DNA of 47,873 bases from an uncultured Erysipelotrichaceae bacterium (lineage in GTDB: Bacteria > Bacillota_I > Bacilli_A > RF39 > UBA660): the NCBI GenBank assembly GCA_948442015.1, contig CAOJRP010000012.1, positions 1-47,873 on the forward strand. Direction: 5' to 3'. Shown here one piece after another: positions 15,057 to 23,792 of this stretch. The position numbers and the translations under genes were made by a program. Position 1 is the stretch's first letter; every line of letters begins with the position of its first letter. The notes beneath the pieces are model-generated. The model was not told where the DNA came from and did no database searches. It saw nothing but the letters and a program-made list of their open reading frames with translations.

Positions 15057-18000
15057 TTTTCAAAACAACCTCGATTTCTTCTTTGAAATTTAATAATTTA
15101 AACACTTTAAGAGATGTATCTTTGATACTAATACCATAAGAGTTATTTATATCTGTATTATTCTTTTGATAACTAGAAATCTTAATTAAAGTTTGTTCAT
15201 TAACTCCTCGACCTATCCAAATACCATCTTGATTATTCTTAGCTTTATTAAACCATGATTCATATTCACAAGCTTTAATATTCTTTTCACTATCACAAAT
15301 TAGTAAGTAGCAATTAGAACTATTTTTAATTCCATTAATAAATTCTTCAAGTTTATTTTTATCAGATACTTCTTCTTTAATTTTATCAATACCATATAAG
15401 ACAAAGACTAAGTTCTGAGCCTTATTAGGATTCTTTATTTGATTTCCAATAAAAGTATTTAAAATATCAAAGACATTTTCAAAATTATCATTATAGTAAT
15501 TATTAACTCTTCCCATTAACTTAGGAAGGATTTTATTGGCATCAATAAAGATTGTGAACACACCATTCATATAGCGAAATACTTTCATTAAAGAGATAAT
15601 AAATGGGTTAATATTACTTATTTTCATAGAAGAAATGTTAGTAATTTTGTTAGTATAAAAGTCATACTTTAGTGGTTCAATATCCGCCTTAGATATACCA
15701 ATAACAGTTTCTTTTAAATTAGTTATCATACTTTCTACTACTTCAAACGATACATTATCAGGTAGTGTTGGTACTTGTTTTGCTTGTACTTTGTTATATG
15801 CATTAAATTCTAAAGCTTTCGTTTTAATAAATGTATTTATATTTTCATTTTCATTGATAATAGATGCAGTTTGAAATTCGTGAACTCGTCCATTATTAAC
15901 AAGACCTCTTCCTACTGTATTTCTTGGAACCATTTTTGTTCTGTGATTAGCAAACATGCTGTAGTAGTCGTTAGTATCTTTTAAGTGCATTGCAATAACA
16001 TTAGGAAAGTTTTGATTAACTTTTCTTGTAATTGAAGTTATAGTTCCACCTGTAATAATATAGAAAATCCCATATCTTTCCGAGTCTCTTGTTAGAGCTC
16101 CTAACTCATCTATTAAAGTATTATTATTTTCAATTAAAGCATCATAATTATTAATGATTATGACTTGCATTGCTAGCTTTTCTTCTTTTTGGGAATTGTA
16201 AGAGGCAAAATCTCCTCCAAAAGTTGCTAATAATTTTTTTCTGTCTTCTAAGTTATTTTTAATTAATTTTAATAAATTTTTTAATCTTTCATCTTCACCT
16301 GGAAGTAAAATCCCTCCAACTTGATTAAACTCTTTAAACATTCCTAGAGTTTCAGAACCATAATCAACGATATAGTAATTTAATTCTTCTGTTTTATACA
16401 TTGTTAGAGTTGAATATAAAATACTTTTTAAAAGCATCTCTTTTTCTTCACTATCTGTTCCATAAATAATTGTATTACCATCATGTAAAAAGTTCATTTC
16501 TAGTAAGCCTTGTTCTTGGATTTCTGGAGCATCATACTCCCCTAAAACAGCTTTAATATCATATGGTACTTTTAAAATTCCATATTTTCTTCTTAAGTTA
16601 TCAACTAGAATTACTGGTGGAATATCTTCAAGCCATAGTCTTTTAGCACGTTTATTAACACTTCCTGATACTTCGATAATTGTTTTCATTATAGCTGATA
16701 ATTGGTCCCCCATTGCTTTAAAATTTTGTTTTGAAGATTCTTGAATATTTTTGATAAATCTTCCTGAATCATCTAAGAAATTAACACTTTTATCAACTGT
16801 TTTATAGATTTTATCTTGCGGATAGTACTTAGCTCCACACCAAGCTGATTGTCCAAGCAAGAATATTTCATCATATCCAACTTGTAAATAAAATCTTCCA
16901 GCTTGTTTTAAGTAGGCGGCATCACCTTTTTTAAGCATTTCTTTACTATCGGCTTCACTTTGAACTTTTAAGCATACTCTAAATTTTGTATTCGACCAAA
17001 TTTGGTCATTAACAACACCACTTGGTTTTTGGGTAGCAAGGATTAAATGAACTCCTAGACTTCGACCAATACGAGCAATACTAATTAAGTTATCCATAAA
17101 ATCAGGTTGTTGAGCTTTTAACTCTGCAAACTCATCACAAACAATGAAAAGGTGAGGAATTGGTTCCGTAAGTCTTCCTTCTTTATAGAATTGTTGATAC
17201 TTATAGATGTCCATTGTTGTTTCCCCTAAGCTATCACGAGCATTATTAAATACAACTTGTCTTCTTTTTACTTCACTATCAATACTTACTAAAGTTCTGT
17301 CCATTTCGGTTTTATCAAGGTTGGTAATTGTTCCTGCTAAGTGAGGTAAAGATACTCCTGTTGCTTTATTTTCAAAAGCATAAGCAAGTCCACCACCTTT
17401 GTAGTCGATTAAGATAAATGAAACAAAATCAGGACTATAATTAATGGCCATTGATAAAATGTAAGAGATAATAAACTCGGACTTACCACTACCTGTCATA
17501 CCTGCTATTAAGCCATGTGGTCCATGTTCCTTTTCATGTAAATCTAAATAAACTAAATCTCCATTACTGGAAATACCTAACTCCGCTTTTAAACTTAGCG
17601 TTGGGTCATTATTATTCCATCTATTTAAAATATTTAATTGCTCAACTTTTCCAACTTTCTCCATTTCAAGAAAAGTATAAGATTCTGGCAACTTTGTTTC
17701 TTCACTAATAATTTCTACAGGCACATTAGCTAAAATTTTAGCAACCGACATCATATCAATATTTTGGGAAATTTCATTAAAGAATTTAATTTGTTCTTGC
17801 TTTTCATAAGAATTTTTCAAAATTCCCGATTGTCCTTCATCTAACATAATAAAGTTATCACATTCACCAGGCAAGTTATCTAATCTATTTTCTAAAATAA
17901 TAATACTAAAACCAATATTTATTTCAAGTTCAGTTAGTTTCTTTAAGAATTCTTGTTTTCTTACTTTTTCATAATCATCAATTATAATTAAGTAATATGG

Positions 18001-19617
18001 CTTAAACGTTGGAACTTGATTATCAGTACAATGTTCTAAGCGAAAATTAACTTCATAGTTTAAATATTCGGATACTGTTTTAATACTTTCAGGATTAGAG
18101 GCAAAAAAACGAATATTTTTTTCATTACTTAAAGAATGATTAAGATATTTTAGATATTCCCAATTACTTTTATTTTTTTCATTAGTAAAAGTAACGATTT
18201 TTAAATCATCATAACTATAAAAAGTCAATAATTGTAATAAAACATTATTTAAAAAAGCATTTTTAAGTTTTTTATCGCCCATTACTGCTGTTAATTTATT
18301 TTCATAGAAAGAGTACCCTAAAGGAACATTTTTAATATATTTATACTCTGCTACTGTAGTTTCAGCTTGTGTTTTAAGATCATTTTCTTCAATAGAAAAA
18401 CCTTCTTCAGGATACTTGACATCAACAGCAAGCGGCTCATCACCAAAACCAATTCGTACAACTAAAAAGTCATTTTGATTTATTCTTTTATCCCAAAACG
18501 ATAAGTTTTTATGAGTTATCATATTTAGACAATCTTTTAAGGAAATTAAGTTTTCAATAATAATTTCTCTTTGTAATTTTTCTTCAGCAGCTAGTTCTTT
18601 TCTTTTTTCATTTAAATATTTAGTATATTTTTTTATTAATTCTTTTTTCTTTCTTTTTTCATTAAACTTTGTATAAATCCTAGTAATTAAAGGCCATAAA
18701 AGCATCGAAGCTAGCATTACCCCACTTGTTACCAATTGTGGCCAAGACTCTTCATAAGTCGTAGCTCCAGATTTTATTTTATTTACTGTATTAAGAAGAG
18801 TTACCATACTAATAAGCCCCATTGTAAACATTGGAGCAATTGTGAGTATTAAAGGCATATCTCTATTTTCACCATTTTTAGGTGGAGCATCAATCTTGAT
18901 AGTCTTTGTTTCTATTATTCTTCTTAAACGAGGTGATTTATAAAAATAACTATTTTTATCATATAAATCAATATCGACTATTTCATCTTTATTGTAATTC
19001 TCATCAACAGCAAATTTTTCTAGCGAAAGACCCGCATCATTTAAGTCGATTGAAACTTCTTTATTAGGTTTATTTATAAATAAAAGGTTCTTTAAAAGAT
19101 ACACTTTTAAACCATAGCAGTCGATGAAATCTCCCTCTTTAAGTAAGCGACTTCCCATGAAAGATAGATTATTTATATATACTGGATATTCCCCTATTGT
19201 CTCTATAATTAACTTTTCTTGGTCTTTTCTTATTTCCACACAAAAATTATTAAATAAAGATTTATTATATTTAATATTACATTTATTAGAATTTCCTATA
19301 ATCAGCAATAATCTATCTTTGTATGTGTAAGAATTAAAGGTATCATCGCATCTTTTACTAACACCAAATAAATATTTTTTATTATCATTTTTTAAATAGT
19401 AAAAAGTATTATCAATTAAAGGAGCTTCATCTACTTCTTCTCCATTAAAAATAACTTTTACTTCTTTCGTACTATATAAAATCCATTTATTTTCTCTTGC
19501 TTCAATATTAATTAGTTTCGTTTCAACATCTTCTTCTCCAAAACTAAAACTACCATATATTTGGGATGGTAAATAAAAATCAAGTTTTCTATCGCTTAAA
19601 TATAAAGTTCCTTTCAC
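15049..19617 (-). CDS. essC: Type VII secretion ATPase EssC/YukBA
   Basis: The membrane motor of Firmicute type VII secretion, 1522 aa, close to Bacillus YukBA. Order: N-terminal FHA-type domains (about 1-195), two transmembrane helices (near 255-310, with LILTIAPMFTMGLISM), then FtsK/SpoIIIE-type ATPase domains. Domain 1 has Walker A GLIAGMTGSGKSEF near residue 700 and Walker B LFIVCDEFAEL near 820, then ATQKPSG. Domain 2 (YGTDSEEKEMLLKS near 1055) and the last domain lack clean P-loops, as in other EssC proteins. The start codon is GTG at 19617 behind AGGGTGG. Partners EssA, EssB and EsaA are not found nearby. Confidence 0.96.
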   Translation of the reverse strand: MKGTLYLSDRKLDFYLPSQIYGSFSFGEEDVETKLINIEARENKWILYSTKEVKVIFNGEEVDEAPLIDNTFYYLKNDNKKYLFGVSKRCDDTFNSYTYKDRLLLIIGNSNKCNIKYNKSLFNNFCVEIRKDQEKLIIETIGEYPVYINNLSFMGSRLLKEGDFIDCYGLKVYLLKNLLFINKPNKEVSIDLNDAGLSLEKFAVDENYNKDEIVDIDLYDKNSYFYKSPRLRRIIETKTIKIDAPPKNGENRDMPLILTIAPMFTMGLISMVTLLNTVNKIKSGATTYEESWPQLVTSGVMLASMLLWPLITRIYTKFNEKRKKKELIKKYTKYLNEKRKELAAEEKLQREIIIENLISLKDCLNMITHKNLSFWDKRINQNDFLVVRIGFGDEPLAVDVKYPEEGFSIEENDLKTQAETTVAEYKYIKNVPLGYSFYENKLTAVMGDKKLKNAFLNNVLLQLLTFYSYDDLKIVTFTNEKNKSNWEYLKYLNHSLSNEKNIRFFASNPESIKTVSEYLNYEVNFRLEHCTDNQVPTFKPYYLIIIDDYEKVRKQEFLKKLTELEINIGFSIIILENRLDNLPGECDNFIMLDEGQSGILKNSYEKQEQIKFFNEISQNIDMMSVAKILANVPVEIISEETKLPESYTFLEMEKVGKVEQLNILNRWNNNDPTLSLKAELGISSNGDLVYLDLHEKEHGPHGLIAGMTGSGKSEFIISYILSMAINYSPDFVSFILIDYKGGGLAYAFENKATGVSLPHLAGTITNLDKTEMDRTLVSIDSEVKRRQVVFNNARDSLGETTMDIYKYQQFYKEGRLTEPIPHLFIVCDEFAELKAQQPDFMDNLISIARIGRSLGVHLILATQKPSGVVNDQIWSNTKFRVCLKVQSEADSKEMLKKGDAAYLKQAGRFYLQVGYDEIFLLGQSAWCGAKYYPQDKIYKTVDKSVNFLDDSGRFIKNIQESSKQNFKAMGDQLSAIMKTIIEVSGSVNKRAKRLWLEDIPPVILVDNLRRKYGILKVPYDIKAVLGEYDAPEIQEQGLLEMNFLHDGNTIIYGTDSEEKEMLLKSILYSTLTMYKTEELNYYIVDYGSETLGMFKEFNQVGGILLPGEDERLKNLLKLIKNNLEDRKKLLATFGGDFASYNSQKEEKLAMQVIIINNYDALIENNNTLIDELGALTRDSERYGIFYIITGGTITSITRKVNQNFPNVIAMHLKDTNDYYSMFANHRTKMVPRNTVGRGLVNNGRVHEFQTASIINENENINTFIKTKALEFNAYNKVQAKQVPTLPDNVSFEVVESMITNLKETVIGISKADIEPLKYDFYTNKITNISSMKISNINPFIISLMKVFRYMNGVFTIFIDANKILPKLMGRVNNYYNDNFENVFDILNTFIGNQIKNPNKAQNLVFVLYGIDKIKEEVSDKNKLEEFINGIKNSSNCYLLICDSEKNIKACEYESWFNKAKNNQDGIWIGRGVNEQTLIKISSYQKNNTDINNSYGISIKDTSLKVFKLLNFKEEIEVVLKNE

Positions 19618-19818
19618 ACTACCACCCTATTCTAATAATAATACTATCATAAAATAATGGTTTTAACAATTAAAAAGGGATAAAATGATAATTTAAAATT
19701 TCTGCAATTTTACCAATTTTTGTATTATTATATAAAATACTTATCAATAATTAAATTTTTGCTAAACAATAATTAGATTATTGTATTTTTTATATTTCAG
19801 TAATCCAAAAATAGTAAT

Positions 19819-19847
19819 TTTACAAGTGTTTTTCTTTTTGTTATAGT
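19819..19847 (+). promoter_or_regulatory. Sigma-A promoter of the small-peptide RNA
   Basis: Plus strand TTTACA (19819-19824), 17-bp spacer, TATAGT (19842-19847). The predicted start, 19855, is exactly where the closing-helix motif GGACACGGG begins. Confidence 0.75.
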
Positions 19848-19854
19848 ATCAATT

Positions 19855-20106
19855 GGACACGGGAAATGTGTTTGGTTTTGCCTTTTTTTTCTTATTTTCT
19901 TCAAGGGGTTTGGTTGAAACTAAATCTTTAGGGGGTATGAGAATTGAAAGGAGATATGCTTATGAAGAAAGTAGATAGAAATTTATTAGTAATCATATAC
20001 ATGTTATTATTTATTATAATATACTTGCTATTCAGTAAATAAGAAAAACCGATACATTTAAGTTGTATCGGAACCCTAAAAGGTGACGAGCAATTTACCC
20101 GTGTCC
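19855..20106 (+). ncRNA. Structured mRNA closed by a long-range 5'-3' helix
   Basis: The predicted 5' end GGACACGGG (19855-19863) is perfectly complementary to CCCGTGTCC (20098-20106). Nested within it, TTTAGGG (19927-19933) can pair with CCCTAAA (20074-20080), and CCGATACA/TGTATCGG form an 8-bp hairpin (20049-20071) just past the peptide stop. The run CCTTTT near 19871 could mask the AAAGGAG ribosome site. Such folding around a tiny hydrophobic gene is reminiscent of type I toxin mRNAs (Hok, AapA). No antisense promoter was identified with certainty. Confidence 0.6.
19962..20042 (+). CDS. 26-residue hydrophobic peptide, possible type I toxin-like
   Basis: Begins MKKVDRNLLVIIYMLLFIII and ends in YLLFSK: a short charged N terminus, one transmembrane helix of about 17 residues and a terminal Lys. 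AAAGGAG lies 8 nt upstream, one of the best ribosome sites in the window. An in-frame ATG two codons earlier is too close to that site. It is on the opposite strand to both neighbours (essC and murA) and inside a strongly folded transcript. Size and topology fit Fst/TxpA/BsrG-like toxins, or a small membrane regulator; the sequence itself does not decide. Confidence 0.65.
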   Translation: MKKVDRNLLVIIYMLLFIIIYLLFSK

Positions 20107-20155
20107 TTTATATTGAAATAATAACATATTTTTTTATTAGTTGCAATTAGAAAAG

Positions 20156-21409
20156 TTATTCTTCCACAATTTTAATATTTGCCCCAACAGCATTTAATTT
20201 TTCTACTATATTATCATAACCTCTTAATATATGTTCTATTTTAGATACTTCTGTAGTACCTTTTGCAATTAATCCAGCAACAACCATGGCTGCTCCAGCT
20301 CTTAAATCAGTTGCTTCCACATTAGTTCCTGTTAAATAAGATTTTCCTTTAATCTTTACAGTTTGACAAGTAAGTTCCATATCAGCTCCCATTTTTTGAA
20401 AATAAGGAATATGACTCATTCTATTTTCAAATATAGTTTCTTCAAATACCGATTCGCCATCTGCTTGGGTAAGCAATACTTGCATAGGTTGCCCTAAATC
20501 TGTAACAAAACCTGGGAAAACTAGAGACCTTATGTTAACTGGTTTTAGATTATCAGTTTTATTAATAATGGCACAATTATCAGTTATTTGAATATCAACA
20601 CCCATATCTTTTAATTTCGAATATAATGCCTCATTATGTTCTCTAATAATATCATTAATTACTAAGTTATTACCAAGTAAGGCCCCAATAATCATATAAG
20701 TTCCTGCTTCTATTCTATCAGGTATTACTTCAACTCTTGCAAAACCTAACTTTTCAACACCATAAATAGTTATTTCACTAGTTCCTGCTCCATATATCTT
20801 AGCTCCCATATTATTTAAAAGAGTAGCAACATTAACTATTTCTGGTTCTTTAGCAGCATTTTTTATTTTTGTTACACCTTTTGCTTTAACAGCAGCTAGC
20901 ATTAAGTTGACTGTCGCACCACAAGAAGCGATATCTAAATATATATTAGCTCCTTTTAACTCATCAGCTACAATTGTATATTTATTACCATCAATTTCTA
21001 TTTTAGCTCCTAATTCTTCAAAACCTTTTAAATGGAGATTAATAGGTCTTTTACCGATATTACAACCTCCTGGGAAGTAGATTTCTGCTTTCTTATACTT
21101 ACCTAATAAAGCACCCATAAAGTAATATGATGCTCTTAATTTATTAGAGTACTCCTCAGGAATTAAGATATTTTCCATCTTAGAGTTATCAATAGTCATA
21201 CTATTATCTTGTAAAGTAACCCCACATTTTAGTAATCTTAATATATTAACTAAAGCACCAGTATCCGAAATATTAGGAACATTATCTATTATAACTTCAC
21301 TATCAGATAAAATAGCAGCAGGAATTAAAGCTACGGCACTATTTTTAGCACCACTTATCTTAATAACACCTGATAATTCATGTTCACCTTCTATAATCAT
21401 CTTTTTCAT
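20156..21409 (-). CDS. murA: UDP-GlcNAc 1-carboxyvinyltransferase MurA
   Basis: Catalyses the first committed step of peptidoglycan synthesis, adding enolpyruvate from PEP to UDP-GlcNAc. At 417 aa it has the normal length. The active-site loop FPGGCNIGKRPINLHLKGFE near residue 112 has the catalytic Cys that fosfomycin attacks. Other marks are KISGAKNSAVALIPAAILSD at the N terminus and DLRAGAAMVVAGLIAKGTT near 370. It is monocistronic with its own promoter, whose upstream element is shared with the hisS operon. In Bacillus murA neighbours spoIID; here it is displaced. Confidence 0.97.
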   Translation of the reverse strand: MKKMIIEGEHELSGVIKISGAKNSAVALIPAAILSDSEVIIDNVPNISDTGALVNILRLLKCGVTLQDNSMTIDNSKMENILIPEEYSNKLRASYYFMGALLGKYKKAEIYFPGGCNIGKRPINLHLKGFEELGAKIEIDGNKYTIVADELKGANIYLDIASCGATVNLMLAAVKAKGVTKIKNAAKEPEIVNVATLLNNMGAKIYGAGTSEITIYGVEKLGFARVEVIPDRIEAGTYMIIGALLGNNLVINDIIREHNEALYSKLKDMGVDIQITDNCAIINKTDNLKPVNIRSLVFPGFVTDLGQPMQVLLTQADGESVFEETIFENRMSHIPYFQKMGADMELTCQTVKIKGKSYLTGTNVEATDLRAGAAMVVAGLIAKGTTEVSKIEHILRGYDNIVEKLNAVGANIKIVEE

Positions 21410-21473
21410 ATAAACTCAACTTCTTTCATTAAATTATACAGTAATTTAAAGAAATTATTTCATTTCCTTAATA

Positions 21474-21502
21474 ACTATAATATTTAATGCTAAATTTGTC
21501 AA
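21474..21502 (-). promoter_or_regulatory. Sigma-A promoter of murA
   Basis: Minus strand TTGACA (21497-21502), 17-bp spacer, TATAGT (21474-21479), about 65 nt before the start codon. Confidence 0.75.
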
Positions 21503-21524
21503 ATAGTGACAATTACCTAGTTTT
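21496..21524 (-). repeat. 29-bp promoter-linked element, copy A (murA)
   Basis: On the plus strand it begins TTGTCAAATAGTGACAATTA and ends CCTAGTTTT. It matches 25524-25552 at 27 of 29 positions, and in both places ends at the -35 hexamer of a promoter. It follows the hisS stop directly. Confidence 0.75.
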
Positions 21525-21538
21525 AAAATTTTTAATTA

Positions 21539-22828
21539 TTAAACATATTGTTTTATAACTTCTAAATTATCTAAAGATACCTCAATACTTTCTTTATTAA
21601 ACATATCCTTAATAACGATTTTATTATTAGATAACTCATTCTCACCTAATATAATTACATAAGGAATATTCTCTTTATTAGCATAATCTAGACTTTTCTT
21701 TAATTTTTTATCTTGCATTTGGATTTCAACTTTATATCCTAAACATCTTAAATCATTTGCCAATTTTAAACTTTCAACACTTGTACCCATTGGAATTATA
21801 TAAATATCTATATTAGATTTTTTAGCAAATATTTTTCTATCTTTTAAAAGCTCATAAATTGATGATAACCCAAAACTTATTCCTACTGTTGGATATTCAG
21901 TTCCATCATTAATAAAACTAGTAACCATACTATCATATCTTCCACCAGCACCTATACTACAAGTTATTTTCCCATTCTTTTCATATACTTCAAATACATT
22001 ACCAGTATAGTAATTTTGCCCTCTTGCAAGTGTTGGAGTAAATATACATAAATCGCTAATATTTAATTTTTCTAAATAGCTTGATAATTGATTTAACTCA
22101 TCTAATCCTTTATTTATCTTTTTATTCAAAGTATTTTCAAATTTCTTATTTAATTCACATAATGATAAATTAAAATATTCTAAAAGCAAATCAACTTGTT
22201 TTGTTACTAATCCTATACCTAATAAATTATTTTTAAACTCCTCTTTACTAATTTTTTCCATTTTATCAATATTTGTCGTAACTACTGCTAGTAATTCTTC
22301 ATTAATTCCGCATTCTAATATTAATCCGTTCATTAAATTTCTACTATTATATTTTATAATAATATCAATATCTAATTCTCTAAATGCTCTAGTAAATAAA
22401 GTCATTAATTCTGCTTCTATCATTTGTCCTTCTATTCCCACAACATCAACGTCACATTGAGTAAACTCTCTATCTCGTCCAACCTTAACAGGTCCATCTC
22501 TAAATGCTTTGGCTATTTCATATCGTTTAAATGGTATATTTATTTTATTCTTATTTAATGCAATATATTTGGCAAAAGGTACAGTTAAGTCGTATCTTAA
22601 TCCTAATTGTCTTTCACCTTGGTCACTTAATTTATAAATTTCATTTAATATATCATTATCCTCATCATACTTATCACTTAAAATGTCATAGTAACATAAT
22701 AGTGGAGTTTCAATTGGATTATATCCATATTCTTCAAATATTTTTCTTAAAGTATCATTTATATAATTTCTGATTCTTTGTTCTTTAGGTAAAAAATCAT
22801 AGCCACCTTTTACATTTTGAATTTTCAT
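21539..22828 (-). CDS. hisS: Histidyl-tRNA synthetase
   Basis: Charges tRNA-His. A class II synthetase of 429 aa: motif 1 region at the N terminus (GGYDFLPKEQRIRNYI), motif 2 RYEIAKAFRDGPVKVGRDRE near residue 105-125, histidine-binding LARGQNYYTGNVFEVYE near 265, motif 3 GGRYDSMV and GISFGLSSIYELL, and a C-terminal anticodon domain. It is the last of three genes (S51-like, S66-like, hisS) behind a histidine leader attenuator, with 1 nt between it and the preceding gene. Confidence 0.97.
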   Translation of the reverse strand: MKIQNVKGGYDFLPKEQRIRNYINDTLRKIFEEYGYNPIETPLLCYYDILSDKYDEDNDILNEIYKLSDQGERQLGLRYDLTVPFAKYIALNKNKINIPFKRYEIAKAFRDGPVKVGRDREFTQCDVDVVGIEGQMIEAELMTLFTRAFRELDIDIIIKYNSRNLMNGLILECGINEELLAVVTTNIDKMEKISKEEFKNNLLGIGLVTKQVDLLLEYFNLSLCELNKKFENTLNKKINKGLDELNQLSSYLEKLNISDLCIFTPTLARGQNYYTGNVFEVYEKNGKITCSIGAGGRYDSMVTSFINDGTEYPTVGISFGLSSIYELLKDRKIFAKKSNIDIYIIPMGTSVESLKLANDLRCLGYKVEIQMQDKKLKKSLDYANKENIPYVIILGENELSNNKIVIKDMFNKESIEVSLDNLEVIKQYV

Positions 22829-22829
22829 A

Positions 22830-23792
22830 TCACTTCCTCATTTCTATTTTTATTTCTATATTATTGTTATCTATATTTAAGTTACAATATGCCCCTAATG
22901 GAATTGTAAACATCGGATTAGTATGACCAAAGTCAGCTCCACATACTATTGGAATATCTTTTAACTTTTTTTTATTTTTAATAATAGTTTTTAACTTATC
23001 AATAGTCATGTTACTACAAACTTGAAATCTGCCAAAAACAATTCCTTTTATATCACAATTAGGTAATTGTAACAATGATTCTAAGTTCCTATCAAATTCT
23101 AATAAAAAGACATCATTACCAAAATCATCAGCATCGTCTTCAAGAAACAATATACAATCATTTAAATCAGGCATATATTCTGTACCTTGCAATAAATTAA
23201 TTGTACATAAATTTCCACCAATAATTTTTCCAAAAGATTTTCCATTTTGAATAGCTATCATGCCATCATTTTTTAAGACAATTTTTTCTATTTTGTCATT
23301 TATCTTTTTATAATCAACTATTTCTTTTGACGAACTAATTATAAAATCTTTATTTTCTAAAATCTTTTCAAAATACTTTAAAGTATAAAGATTATTAGAA
23401 CTAAAACCACTTAGCATTGGTCCATAATATGTAATTAGGTCTGTTTTTTTCATAATTGCAAGTAATAATGCTGTAATATCAGAATAACCAATAATTATTT
23501 TAGGATTCTTTCTAATAACATCATAATCCAAATAGGGAAGTATTTGGTTTCCATTATACCCACCATCAGCACATAAGATTATTTCCACATTTTTATCTAA
23601 AAATGCATTCATTAAATCTTCGACTCTTTTTTCGATACTAGAGCATCCAAAATATTTATTTTTATCAAAAATATACTTCCCTTTTGTCAAGGAATATCCT
23701 AAATTTTTGAAATATTCTTGAGTTTTTAATATTTTATTTTTATCGTCTTCGGATAAACTCATTGATGGAGCTATTACTCTAACTTCTTTCAT
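22830..23792 (-). CDS. Peptidase S66 family (LD-carboxypeptidase / MccF-like)
   Basis: A 320-aa cytoplasmic serine peptidase. It starts with VRVIAPSMSLSEDDK. The catalytic serine is in IIGYSDITALLLAIMKKTD near residue 115, preceded by CADGGYNGNQILPYLDYD, and the C-terminal acid and His region are LFLEDDADDF and CGADFGHTNPMFTIPLG. S66 members either recycle muropeptides (LdcA) or cleave aminoacyl-nucleotide antibiotics (MccF); sequence alone does not separate them. Position next to hisS, under histidine control, slightly favours a role tied to aminoacylation or peptide supply. Its start overlaps the previous gene by 14 nt. Confidence 0.85.
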   Translation of the reverse strand: MKEVRVIAPSMSLSEDDKNKILKTQEYFKNLGYSLTKGKYIFDKNKYFGCSSIEKRVEDLMNAFLDKNVEIILCADGGYNGNQILPYLDYDVIRKNPKIIIGYSDITALLLAIMKKTDLITYYGPMLSGFSSNNLYTLKYFEKILENKDFIISSSKEIVDYKKINDKIEKIVLKNDGMIAIQNGKSFGKIIGGNLCTINLLQGTEYMPDLNDCILFLEDDADDFGNDVFLLEFDRNLESLLQLPNCDIKGIVFGRFQVCSNMTIDKLKTIIKNKKKLKDIPIVCGADFGHTNPMFTIPLGAYCNLNIDNNNIEIKIEMRK

